Shown here: piece by piece, positions 12,726-24,818 of the stretch
How the letters are laid out: every line of letters starts with the position of its first letter
Numbering within the stretch: the first letter of the stretch is position 1
Source: Marsupella aquatica
Lineage: Eukaryota > Marchantiophyta
Assembly: GCA_973895155.1 (NCBI GenBank)
Contig: OZ316893.1
Location: 23,808,001-23,872,000, forward strand
Length of the DNA stretch: 64,000 nt
Reading direction: 5' to 3'
Position numbers and translations under genes: made by a program
Notes under the pieces: generated by a model
What the model saw: the letters and a program-made list of their open reading frames with translations, nothing else
The model's database searches: none
What the model was told of the DNA's origin: nothing

Positions 12726-13890
12726 CTACGCGTGCTCCGCCCGCGCTCTTTGTTGGCCCCGTCCCCGCTCCACCGCGTAGTTCGGATAGTATACGTATAG
12801 AGTTCTCGTACGTATAGGATAATCAGGGTTTAGTCCGTCGTTAAGGTCCTCAGGGTGGTATTTGGTTTTTGGGGCTTTAGGCTGCTGCCACCTTAGCAGT
12901 TTTGGCCTTTACAATATCTCATTAAAAAGTAACCATACAATTTTGCGGTGTTCGATCTGACCTCTTTTTATCCTGGGTAGATGAGTATGCGAAGTGTTTG
13001 GGACAGTTGTTCCAAATTCAAACTCCAGATAAACTGACTGGATCAATAAGCAACACGCTTCCAAAGCAAGTCAGAATAAACACTGAATATATCAAAGCAA
13101 TATACACTATAAATTGGCAATATTCTAGAATATTTTCTTCATAAAATAGGAGTATTTACATTAGATTAGTATAATTGCAAGTGTTACCCTGAAATATACA
13201 CTAAGTTAGCCCCCCTCCCCCCCCCCCACCCATACCCCCATTTTGAATTGTGTTTGGCAAATCATTTTGGCTTTGCGTGGATAGCCAAAGCAACAAATTG
13301 AGACGAGCGAGAATGCAGAGAGTATCATGTTTTTCTACTTGTGATTATTTTGGGGCACATTTTCATGTAGATTTGGGATATTCTTGTGTAATTACATACC
13401 ATGTACAAGGATAGGGACATTATCCAAAATGCATATGGTATCAATGTGAACTTTCAATGAAAATATATTGCATCCATGCATAGGATCTTCCAAGATCTAT
13501 GAACTCTACTGTGCACAGCCTTGAAGCACTAGTATGTTACTCTATGGCAGGAATATATGGACTTTCACCACAATTTCCCTGTTCAGTATTTGCTCTAATT
13601 TGCTGTTAGGGAGGAATAACGGCAATGTCATCCAGCTATCCAAAGTAATAGTGTTTCTTGACTACATCTAGCCTAAAATGATGAATTGCAACCCACCTAT
13701 CAAGGTTGAATAGGAAGCTGTAAACCAATCAATCTCATGAGAAAAGAACTGAATAGAAGTTGGTGGCAATCATTCCAAGGCTTCAAGCACTCCTTTCAGA
13801 GTAACGGTAAAGGCAATCCATGATTAATTTTTTGCCTTAAAGTCTTGCATTAATTGATTGAATGCCATTCATGGCAGTTTAGGGTTTAAA
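12726..13890. other. No gene seen; AT-rich spacer with a poly-C tract
   Basis: I find no supportable coding region. The stretch contains a C-rich run at about 13209-13230 and otherwise ordinary AT-rich sequence. Confidence 0.5.
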
Positions 13891-14665
13891 CTTGTCCGAC
13901 AAATAGAGGCCTTTGGACTCGACAACCGACAAGTTGTCACCCGGTCCACCCCGGTCCCCGGTCCGGCTCCCGGCCGGTAATTCCCGGCCTGGTTACTATC
14001 CCCGGAATGTTACCCGGTTCCGTCCCGGCCCGGCCCGTCGCGACCAGAAAATCCCGGCCCGGCTCGTGTATTTGGAATCGGCACCCCTCTCCCGGCCTGT
14101 GTATATGTGGCCGGCCCGGTCCCTTCCCCTTCCCGGCCCGGTCCCTTCCCGGCCCGGCCCCTTCCCTTCCCGGCCCCTTCCATTCCCGGCCCTGCCCCTT
14201 CCCGGCCCGGCCCCTTCCCTTCCCGGCCCTGCCCCTTCCCGGCCCGGCCCCTTCCATTCCCGGCCCTGCCCCTTCCCGGCCCTGCCCCTTCCCGGCCCTG
14301 CCCCTTCCCTGTGTATATCCCGCCTGGTCCCTTCCCCTTCCCGGCCCGGTCCTGCATCCCGCCCGGCCCCGCACTCGGCCCGCCCTCACCTAGTGTTTGT
14401 GAGGCCGGGCCGGGTGCGGGGCCGGGCGGGATGCGGGGCCGGGCCGGGAAGGGACCTGGCCGAGCCGGGTGCCGGACCGAGCCGGGAATGGAAGGGGCCG
14501 GGAAGAGTCGGGGAGGGAATGGGCCGGGCCGGGAAGGGAATGGGCCGGGCCGGGAAGGGATTGGGCCTGGCCGGGGCATAAGAAGGAATATGCGACAAAT
14601 AGGGTCATTTTCGGGCGACAAATGACAAGTTGTCGTGTCCGACAACACGACAACTTGTCCGACAG
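13890..14665. repeat. GC-rich foldback element, C-rich arm then G-rich arm
   Basis: The left arm (about 13940-14390) repeats CCCGGCCCGG and CCCCTTCCC units. The right arm (about 14400-14575) carries the complementary GGGCCGGGAAGGGA units. The centre, around 14385-14410, has CCTCAC / GTGAGG flanking a short loop, so the whole can fold on itself. GACAAGTTGTC or its complement sits outside the arms at 13928-13938, 14624-14634 and 14649-14659. The Pro/Gly/Arg/Ser-rich open frames in all frames are products of the repeat, not genes. It may be a foldback or MITE-like transposon. Confidence 0.75.
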
Positions 14666-15502
14666 CTCAAACCGGGGTTTTAGCCCCATCCTTCATTCTA
14701 TCATATGAACCTTTTTGGGATTGAAACACTTCTTTAATTGATTTTATATCATCCTTGGTAGTTAATGTGTTAATCAGCATTCATTCTACAATTCTATTTA
14801 TTGAACCTCCGTGTAAGCAAAAGCCAGAAACAGGATAACCTTATTCATTGCGGTGATGTCATAACATGGTGTTCTTGTACAATCAATGAGATCATTGAGA
14901 GTCTACTTCAATCTTCCTCTCCCCACACCAGAGGAAGCAAAAGGTCTCTGTTTGTGTCTCTTGTTTGTTCTTTCTTCCTCGTCTTGACCTGTCCATCACC
15001 ATCGCTCGCCCTTGCTGGTACATCTGCGTTTGCTTGTGCCGCTCTGTTCTCACATCTCTACCTACAGTCTGTCACCTATTTCTAGCCGGATTCTTCAGCA
15101 TTGTTAAACCACACATCGGGGTATTTAAAGGAGCCTGGTACTGTACAGCCATAAATGCTGGGCAGGGTGCAGGGAAGTCCAGGGTTGGGCAGGAGGGATG
15201 GTTCACAACTCCAAAGTTCACTAAATTTCATTGTAACAAATATTTACTCATTTTTGAAACCGAAAACACCCAACTGTAGATCTCGTCTACATCTTTCTTT
15301 TGCACCCTAGATCACCTTCTAACGTGGACGGGCAAGATTTTAAGATGCAATAAACAATGAACGGCAGAGATTGCAAAATCAACAAATCGACAGCCAGGGG
15401 GGTTTAGATTTGTTTTATTTTTCATTTGAGAAATATCAACCCATTTACAAAATGGATAGATTACTGTGCAGTAGTGATTCTTCAGCATTGTCAAGGGTGG
15501 TG

Positions 15503-17100
15503 CACCTGGAAAAACCGCACGTTAAATCTACAACGTGTTAATGCTCCCCCATTTTCCTGGGGCTCTGTACTACACTGCCCGTCCCAGTCCCGGATGTTGT
15601 TGCCTGCTCCCGCCCAAGTTTACCAGAACACAAACCACAACTATTCTATTTTGTCACTCGCTCTGGAACCGATCAACTTTGTGCCATCAACTTTGGGTTT
15701 TGGCACCTTTCATTTGTCGTTGCCTGCTCTGGCCCGATCAACTTTGTGTCATCAACTTCTTCCTTGTGGTGGAGTCTTGGTTTATGTTTTGCCAACACTT
15801 ATTTCCGACGGAGTCAAGTTTGCTTTGTAGAAGAGTCTAAGTGTTGCAGAGCCGTGTACTTTGGTTAAGAGTCAAGATTGATAGTCTTGTTTATTGTTTT
15901 GCCAAATGCTTCTTCTCTTTGGAGTTGTGGTTTATATTTTGGCAACACTTCTTTCCAACAGAGTCAAGTTTGCTTTATAATATAGTCTAAGTGTTGCAAA
16001 GCCGTGTACTTTGGTTAAGAGTCAAGATTGATAGAGTCTTGGTTAATGTTTTGCCAAATTTTCTTCTCTATGGAGTCGTGGTTTATGTTTTGGCGACACT
16101 TCTTTCCAACGGAGTCAAGTTCACTTTGTAATAGAGTCTAAGTGTTGCAGAGCCTAGTACTTTGGTTAAGAGTCAAGATTGATAGAGTCTTGGTTAATGT
16201 TTTGCCAAATGCTTATTCGCAATGGAGTCGTGGTTTATGTTTTGGCGACACTTCTTTCCAACGGAGTCAAGTTTGCTTTGTAATATAGTCTAAGTGTTGC
16301 AGAGCTGTGTACTTTGGTTAAGAGTCAAGATTGATAGAGTCTTGGTTAATGTTTTGCCAAATGCTTCTTCTCTTTGGAGTTGTGGTTTATATTTTGGCGA
16401 CACTTCTTTCCAACGGAGTCAAGTTTGCTTTGTAATATAGTCTAAGTGTTGCAGAGTCGTGTACTTTGGTTAAGAGTCAAGATTGATAGAGTCTTGGTTA
16501 CTGTTTTGCCAAATGCTTCTTCTCAATGGAGTCATGGTTTATGTTTTGGCGACACTTCTTTCCAACAGAGTCAAGTTTACTTTGTAATAGAGTCTAAGTG
16601 TTGCAAAGCCTAGTACTTTGGTTAAGAGTCAAGATTGATAAAGTCTTGGTTAATGTTTTGCTAAATGCTTATTCTCAATGGAGTCGTGGTTTATGTTTCG
16701 GCGACACTTCTTTCCAATGGATTCATGCCCGTTTAGTAATAGAGTGTTAAGGCAAAGCCTAGTACTTTGGATAAGAGTCAATCATGATTAATGATAGAGT
16801 TTTGGTTTATGTTCTAGCAAACTTGGGCTGAAGTGGACCGGGGGAGTGGGCAGCAGCAATGGGGACTTGGGCCGGAGCGGGTAACAAGTGATAGGTGCCA
16901 GAACATAAACTTGAAGTTGATGGCACAAAGTTGATCGGGCCGGAACAGATGACAATATGATAAAGTCTTGGTTTATGTTTTGACAAACTCCGGCCATAAC
17001 GGGCAGCAGCATCGGGGACTGGGACGAGCAATGTATGGGGCCCCGAGAAAGTGGGGAGCATTAACACTTTGTAGATTTAACACGCAATCAGGGAAAACCT
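15503..17100. mobile_element. Non-coding terminal-inverted-repeat element with internal tandem repeats
   Basis: The left end (about 15515-15750) and right end (about 16830-17090) are inverted copies. Both contain GTTAAATCTACAA, GTGTTAATGCTCCCC, a CGTCCCAGTCCC block and GATCAACTTTGTG (reverse complemented on the right). The interior is a tandem array with a period of about 152 bp: the landmark TTGGTTAAGAGTCAAGATTG recurs near 15861, 16011, 16162, 16314, 16466 and 16618. I find no coding capacity, so it would depend on a transposase elsewhere. Exact ends and target duplication were not resolved. Confidence 0.75.
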
Positions 17101-18070
17101 GTATTTGTTCTTAGTACTCTTTAATTGCACGGATACGTGTTCATGTAAGCGTTGTTGTCGGCATAGAGGGCACGTCACAGACAATTATCCATCCCTTTTC
17201 CACTTGTTCGATGATATACTTGGTTATTTAAGTTTTAGTTTAATTCTCACGCCAATTTCATCGAGGGCAGTTTCCGGTACCACACCAAATTGAATAGATA
17301 TCTCGGGGTGCATCGTCAATGGCACATCAAGCACTATCAGTGTACGCACAAACACTGCACTGGCAACTTCAATGATAGGTTTGGCCTCTTCATGGCCTAG
17401 ATTTGACACCCATAGGTTATCATCCAGGTAAGAGAAGCAAATCTAAAACTAGTAAAAGGTTGTAGAGGACCTGCTGACCGGTCCAAAGGCAGAAACAAGA
17501 CTACATCCCACAGCCATGCAGTCCAATACCAGGTGTTGTTTTGCAAAGAATGCAATCCGATTTTAAGCAGACAAAACTGTGAACAGGGTGGAATGGTGTC
17601 CGCCTTTCCGAAGAAATTACTTGTCCTTCGCTGGGAAATGACTCATTTAAGGGCTAATGAACATCCCATTTTGAGCAGTCGTTTCGAACACGGATCAGCT
17701 GATCATCTGAAGCCTTCAAACAACGGCTTTCCGTAAAATTACACACGATTGAATCCTGAAAGGACACTCGAAACACCTGTCTTCGCAAGGGAAATCTTGG
17801 ATATGGCCCGTGTCTATAAATTCAACAAGTGGAGAGACGAAGATAACGTAAGAATCTGTAATGCAGGCCTGAACTTAATGCAGATCAGACAATATTCTAC
17901 GAACGCGGCAGCTCTTACCAGATGTCTCGTCGTTGATGCTACACAGGGCGGAACATTTACATATGAAACTGAGTCAACGAAAGGAAGTGAATTTCCTAGA
18001 ATGGCTGACATCTGAGACAATATTCACAGGTACATACAAATTTAACAGGGGCTGCCTGAGAAAGGATCAC
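17101..18070. other. No gene seen
   Basis: Short open frames exist (for example 17224-17409 minus and 17749-18015 plus) but none has a recognisable motif or consistent splice context. The right part is presumably 3' flank of the Tigger-like gene. Confidence 0.4.
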
Positions 18071-18074
18071 CCTT

Positions 18075-20880
18075 TCACACGTCTAAAAAAAAGCTCATTA
18101 TCCGACTCTGTTGCTGCCGCTCTCTATCAACTAATGTGGCTTTGCTGACTTTGTAGCACCAGCGTTGCAAAGTCAATAGATCCTCTGACGTAAACATATG
18201 AGGATTTCCTGCCATGTATTGATAAGACCCTCGAAACATTCGCCTTGCATCATCCAGAGGGATCCCCGGCGGTAATCTGTCTTCCGGTGCGTCCATACCA
18301 TCTGTCAACGCAAGAAGATGGTCCTCACCATTGTTGCCTCCCGACTCCACATCCCGAATCATGTGGAGTAGCTCCTCATCTGTGTATGAGGTCTCTGTTT
18401 GATCCTCCCCGGGCATCATAATATACTGATTCGGGCTTAAAGCCAAATCCCCAAGCTGCAGATTGCTGATGAGGGTGGCAAGCTCATATTCTACGCCAGT
18501 TTGCATCCTTACGTGCTCTCTCTCATCAGCTGCATTTAAGTCCACATTCCGTACCGCTGGATAAATGTTGACCTTGCACCAGGACTGCTGTATAGTTTGT
18601 GGTGTCACCTCTTCCCAAGCCAGAACAGCCCAGATAATGGCATCTTTGACACTAGCCAGGGACCTTGTGTGAGCTGATGAATTCCCAGGCTGTCCACTTT
18701 CCAGATCATCCAGGCTCCACGAGAGCAGATGTTTCCTATAATGCATCTTGAAGGCTTCTATGCAGCCTGCGTCCAGAGGCTGGACAGCAGAGGTTGTTCT
18801 CGGAGGGAAGAAGAGCAAAGTGACAGACGAGAGCTGAATTGTCTGAAAGGTGTGGATTCGTACTTTTTCATGTCCAGGAATGTCATGACTAGGAGCATTA
18901 TCAAGAAGTATGAGGATCCTCCTCCTCTTTGACGCCATCTCTCTATTAACCTTCCGTACCCAGTCTACAAATACCTGGTGCAAACATCATCCAGAAATTG
19001 TAAGTCGGTGCCTCACCAGAAGTTCTCCTTCAACCAGAAAATCAACAAATACAAGAAATCAGTATAATTATAGACATTCAAGAATTACAATAACAGTTGT
19101 CTTTGTTCCTAGTAGAGTAAACAAGATGCACGTATGATGCGTCTCTACCATCCGCTCAACTCCTGGCCCCTTCCAGTCTTTACAAGGCAATTGAAAGGAA
19201 TCGCTTGAAAGATTCTGCAGGGGGACATAAACTTCTGTTCTGGTGGCATTCATATGACCAAAGAAAAGCATCGACATAACTATGCTCAAAATCGCAACCC
19301 CATCAATCTCAAAACGAATGTAATTTTAGAAATTGAGAAAGAAAGTAGGTGATGCAGGGCAGAGAATAAAAAATATTACTAGGACTCGAGAAATGACATG
19401 AGACCCATCCAAGCGATCTGCCAAAAATTGAGTCGTACGGGAAAAGTTCGAAGGCTCAAGATTCCGATTCAACTTGAAATGACACTGTAAATTCTAAACG
19501 GTCTTTACGATGCGGAGTCAAGTTTTTCAACTAATCACGATAAAATGAGGAAGCTCTTAAGGTACGCTTGAAATTCCATTTGTTCTTATCATCATCTACC
19601 CAGGGACTGTGACTAAGATTCTTTATAGGGAAAGGCTTTGTAGACTATGTACAGCATCTGTCGTAGACACTCCCACGTCATTGTGGAAATTATATGGACG
19701 AGTAAGACTGAATGGTATGAAACAGCAGGGAAAGCCAATCTTTCTCTCACAGCGTGCTAGTCTTCAAACGAAATTTTGACAAGAACTTCTAATTGACCGT
19801 ACAAGCCACGAGAAACGGGCGACATGTGGAGCAGAGCGCAGGAACTTACATTGTTGGTCATCCGCGCGTGATTGTTGTAGTGGTAGTGAACCAGAGTCTC
19901 AGGATTCCAACCGGCAAAACAGCGAGGCGATTTCGACTTATATACAACCACCAATTTGAGCTTTTCTTCGCCAGTGGCATTGAGGCAGAACCCAATCGTT
20001 ATCCTATCTTTCTGCAGCTTTCTTATTCTCAAAGGTATTGTGACAACATTCTTGACTGGCTGTGCTCTGAAATACAGACCCGTTTCGCCAAAATTGAACA
20101 CGTCTTGAGGGTGAAATCCAAGCTCGTCGATAATCTTCTGCAGCACACTCGTGGCTCTATTTATTCCCGCTTGGTCAGCATCTTGAGGTTCGTGAGTCAC
20201 ATTGCTGAGTTTTATGCTATGACGTTTCTTGAAATTGGCAAGCCAACCATCGCTCGACTTGAAATTCTCAATGCCAGCCTCTCGTGCTAGTTGTTTCGCC
20301 CTGTCCCTCAATTGCGAGTCGGTCATGCTCTTCGTTGTACATTGTTTCTGCAAATTCTAAACCCCCGACAGTTAGTAGCCTTACAATCCAAGCACGACTC
20401 TTACATTCTCACATTTTAGCAGACAGCTAACACGGGATTGCTTATTACCTGACTATACCAGGCGTAGAGAGCAGCTTCCAATCCGAGAAAGGGAGACTTC
20501 CGGGCCCGTTTCCGCCTGCCCTCGTCCGCCATTCCCGCGCAGTCCACCGCGAGCCATTTTTCCTTCTCTTTGAGAATTTTTGTCACGGTAGACCTCCCAA
20601 TTTGAAGTTTCCGCTTCAAGAGAAACTGTGAGAGAATTTCCTCGTGCGACAGTAACGGGCTCTCCTCGTGCATTTTGCAAATTTCCTGCTTATCAGCAAT
20701 GCTAAGCTGCGCACGTGTCTTCGTTCTCGTAATCTGCAAACCAATATCCCCCTCTGGCCCTCCTAGAGACTCCACTCCCTCACCGAGCGGAAGGACTGCC
20801 AAGGCCAGCGTATTCTTTATCTTCCTGGGCCTCCGCTTGCGCGGTGGACCTGTGGAAGCGTCCATCTCATCCAATTCCAT
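18075..20880 (-). CDS. Tigger/pogo-like (CENP-B/jerky type) transposase, three exons
   Basis: DNA-binding transposase-family gene. Exons: 20880-20449, 20357-19850, 18974-18075; all junctions are GT-AG and phase 0. The start is the ATG at 20880; the frame is open upstream but without an ATG. Exon 1 has a helix-turn-helix segment (SIADKQEICKMHEESPLLSH to GRSTVTKILKEK). Exon 2 has a CENP-B/Tc5-type HTH (FKSSDGWLANFKKRHSI) and the start of a DDE_1 core. Exon 3 has LLDNAPSH and TSAVQPLDAGCIEAFK, the second and third catalytic Asp regions. The first catalytic position reads FNFGETGLYF where the family has N-DETG, so Gly replaces Asp. Transposition activity is therefore doubtful. The frame is otherwise intact over three exons, which fits a recently dead element or a domesticated DNA-binding protein. 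Confidence 0.85.
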
Positions 20881-20959
20881 GTTGCCTCCCTCCACTTTCG
20901 CTGGATTTGACTCTTGGCGCAAAATGCGAATCTCTTTTACCTCCCCAAATTAGCCCGGG

Positions 20960-22690
20960 ACAAGAAATCACACCATTCCACAAGTCGGTCCAGTCTTACG
21001 ACCAAAACAGCGAGGTCAGACATGCAAATCGGCAGCAGCGACGAAAACTGCCTCGAGTTACATGATCCCCTGACTGCTCGTGTCGTCGAGCCAATTGAGG
21101 TTTCAAATCTTGTTATGAGAATAGATTCTTTATATCTGTCCCGTCAAGTCAACATAATCCAACCTCAGGAACTCGCCAATTGATTCAGAACCCAAAGAGG
21201 AAGGAACTCCGAATGGAGTTTCGACCACAATTGGCGTCATCTGAGCACAGCGGGCAATGGAATTTCTAACCAATTCAGTCAAATCTCTGTCAGAAATTTG
21301 GCAAGAACTCTCCTGGCGAGCCCTGCACCGTGAGTTTCACCGAACGAGCAGGACGGGAATCCCCTCTCAACACGACAAGAACAGAGCCATCGAATTGATA
21401 CATCGAATTAACTCAGATTCCCATCAATTAGTTACCATCACCTTCCCTCCTCCCTCCCGACTGTCGGTGAGTAAAGAACAACTCGAACACTCTGAGCCTT
21501 AAACATCCAAACAAGAATGCTCTCGCTCCGCACAGACAAGCTGCCTATCGAGGAGTCAAGAAACGAGATGCAAAGTGGCAGATACTGAGCATCAAGACCT
21601 CGAATTCCTGCTGCAAAGCAACTACAATCCTCACACACGAAACTCTCGCGAGAGGATCTGTGCAAGCAGCCAGCACACAGCCAACTGCGCCGGACACATT
21701 TTGGTCAGTACTGTCTCGGTGATTCAAACTGACAGCAGCACCGCAGAATTCCGGGCCCGATTTCTTAGTATCCAAAACATCAGATCCCCATCTTTCACGA
21801 AGAAAAAACGTCCCTCTGTGGCAAAACCCCGTAACCCTAACAATTTCTCTAAACCCTAAGCCAGTCATATCCATATGCTCTTTTTCTTTTGCGCTCTCGC
21901 TCATCGCCCAACGGTACAAGATTGGTTCTCCTAGTGGAGGTTGAGCGGATTACAGTGACTTCAAGTGCTCTTCTACGGAGGGGCTTGCAACGGCGAGTGG
22001 CGTGGGGTTTCTCGCCGTTGCTCTACGGTCGAGATGTTCTTATATCACGCCGCTTGTACAAGAGGACTCGATAGTGCGCTGATGATGAGTTTTGGGTGAT
22101 TATCCTGTTGGACGCCTTTCTGTGTTCAAAATTCTTTTGAACCTTGGGAGCAGCTTTCGTTGTACCGTAGGCCCTATCAGGTTCCCTCACAAAGGAAATT
22201 ATTGTTTAAATTTCAGTCGGAGACAAGATTTTCGCTTGGAAAAACATTTGCATAGTTCAGGAGTTTTATAAGTTTTTTATGTAAAACATTGATTTGTCAC
22301 TGTCTAAATTGCTATCTAAGGCAAAGCATTAAATCTAGTGAAATTATTTATGGCATACGCAAACTTGATTGTTCGTATAATAAGATTTAGCACTGCCGAT
22401 GAATAAGGATACAGAAAATTTAACAACCAGAGACGCCATGAGGTATAGACTGCAAATTTCCTATTCAGGAGAACTTTACAAGACTTTGGCTGCACCTGCG
22501 AGGTTTTTCACCAAAGTAAACTAAAGGGCCATTCAAGCAGTGCTGAATCCAGTTTAAAGCATCAGCTGATATTTCTGGTCCCCAAAGAAATGCTGCCAGA
22601 AAGAGCCTTAAAATCCAGCAGCTTACAATAAAATCCCAACAGGTAAATCTGGGATCTTTGAAAAATTGCAAAGTGATAGTTTGAACACCC
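20960..22690. other. Upstream region of the Tigger-like gene; no gene seen
   Basis: No open frame here has family motifs. It probably holds the promoter and 5' region of the minus-strand transposase gene followed by unique AT-rich DNA. Confidence 0.4.
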
Positions 22691-23284
22691 TTTCTCCCTC
22701 CTGGATATGACCCCCCACTCCCCCCCCCGCCCTTCTCTTGTGGGTTACCCTACAGAAGTGCATGCTCCGGAGTTGATCATCTATCCTTTGTTGGATGGGT
22801 CGCCTTATGTTTCAAGGCAGAAAAAAGTGCAAAGTGATCCGATCATCAATGTGAATCCAATGAATGATCGCCGGCAAAACATAACTCCCCAAAAACTAGC
22901 ATGAGATACTGGCAATGTCTCACAGAGATGGAAATGGTAGGAAGGGGAGTTGTTGAGTGACAGGGAAAACAACCAGGTAAATTGAAATGTCCCATGCAAG
23001 AATTAACCAAGTGTGAGGTTGGAATTAACCTGGCAAGCAAAATGTCCAATGGAAAAAGCTCTACCTGGCTTTTCAATTTGTAGCTCACTAGGGTTTTAGT
23101 TATGTTGGTTTGTTTGGAACTCGGCTTGCTAGCTCTTGGGCTTTCCTTTGTTTACTTCTTGATTGATTTTTTTGCGTTTGTGATCCTTTCTCCTGGTCTG
23201 GCACCTTTTACTCTTTGCAAGTGTTCTATATGGAGGGTCTACCTTATGTGGTATCCTCAGCCAAAGAATCTAGTTGACTTTTCC

Positions 23285-23985
23285 TAGTGTGAGATACGAT
23301 GCACTTTTTGTTTATGATTAGCAAGATAAAAAGTATATATTATATATTTCTGTCCTATGCGACCTTCCCCAATTGCATCCTATGGCAAACAAATATATCA
23401 AGGGGAGGGGGCCCTATGTCCTAAGAGACCTCCCCTGTTTGTATCCTGTCTCTTTTATCTGAGTTTGAAGGCCAAACATCTACAGCACAATGGGGAGGGG
23501 GTATTGCAAAAGAACATTCTACCAAAAGTGACTATGCTGAAAAACTTCACTTATGTTATTACACGAGAAATTATCTTGATGGACCCCCAAACCAACCCCA
23601 TCAGTTTTTGGGTACGTTGATTTAAGATCTATCAACAGTCTGGATCACTCATGGGGTCCATCAAGTAAATCTTTCTATTATTATGACAAAATAAACAACA
23701 ATTTACCATCAAAGAATAAGAAGATCCTTTTGCATCTTTTGAATATAAGCCGAGTACACAGACAGATAAGATTACCCAGCCAAAGTATATAGACGGCCGA
23801 CCTTTTGTAGTGCAAGACAAGATGCACTTTTTGCTATAACTGGCAAGATAACAAGGAGGGGGTTGTTCTACGGGACCTTCCCCGTTTGTGTCCTAAGGCA
23901 GAAAAAGATAACCAGCGGGAGGGGGGCACTGTCCTGTGGGGCCTCCCGTGTTTGTATCCTGTCTCTTTTATTTGATTGAAATCTC
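23285..23985. repeat. Direct repeat pair about 520 bp apart
   Basis: Two related segments (about 23285-23465 and 23808-23970) share, in order, GATGCACTTTTTG, GCAAGATAA, GACCTTCCCC, a GGGAGGGGG run, and CTCCC-TGTTTGTATCCTGTC followed by TCTTTTAT. They are diverged copies of an unidentified repeat. No coding capacity is seen. Confidence 0.65.
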
Positions 23986-24818
23986 ATTTTGTAGGCAAAA
24001 AACTGTTGGAAACATTCTTTTACGAGAAAACAAACAATAATTTATTATTAAAGAATATGCGTTTTGCATCTTTGTAGGCGTGACCATTGGGCGACTTTTG
24101 TTATTGGCAGTTGGGAAATGAGTAATTTTGAAATGAGTGTTATGGTTGCACAGAGTATTTTACAGAGGAACTTGTGTTTTAATAAATTAAAAGGCTATGT
24201 TTGTTTGTGTTATTGGCAGGTTTGTGTTGCATTTAAGATGGGGAAGATACAAGAATTAGTTTTCAAGCAAAGCTATAAATTCCAAAACATAGTTGACATT
24301 TTTTTTATGCTGCTATATGGTGAATACACTTTTCAGATTTTTTCTTATTCATATTTTCAGTCATATATTTTAATTTCAATGTGCCTTCTCTAGGTGTATC
24401 ATTTGTTGTATCATTTGTGTCATATAGATTAGGAATGAATTTTGGGACCCCTTTTAATTTTGCTATTTTAGAGGATTTTAAGTTCATTTTGACATCCCTC
24501 TTCAATTTTTAATCTTTGCTATTCTAAGCATTTACTCTACCACTAATTTTGAACTTCTACCAGTTGCGGTTGCAGAGAAGAAATTTTATTTGTTCTCATG
24601 AACTAGAGAAATGAATAGAAGTGTGGATAACTAGTGTCTTAAATTCAATATTTTGTGATTTAATCCCCCTGAGGATCCTCAATTTGTTTTTACAGTTTTC
24701 TTCTCCTTTTGCCAGTGTATTGTAGTTGGCCGTTTGCCTCCTCCCGTCTCTTGGCTCTTAAGTGTTTCTCATTTATTGGCCATGGATAAGTCTTCACCAG
24801 GTGTTCGGTCAATAGCTA

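Noticed and set aside
13913-14708. Several overlapping long Pro/Gly/Arg-rich ORFs on both strands
   Set aside because: They arise in all frames from the GC-rich foldback repeat and have no start, splice or domain support.
21545-21919. 124-codon minus-strand ORF upstream of the Tigger-like gene
   Set aside because: No motif, no splice partner, and overlapping open frames on the other strand.
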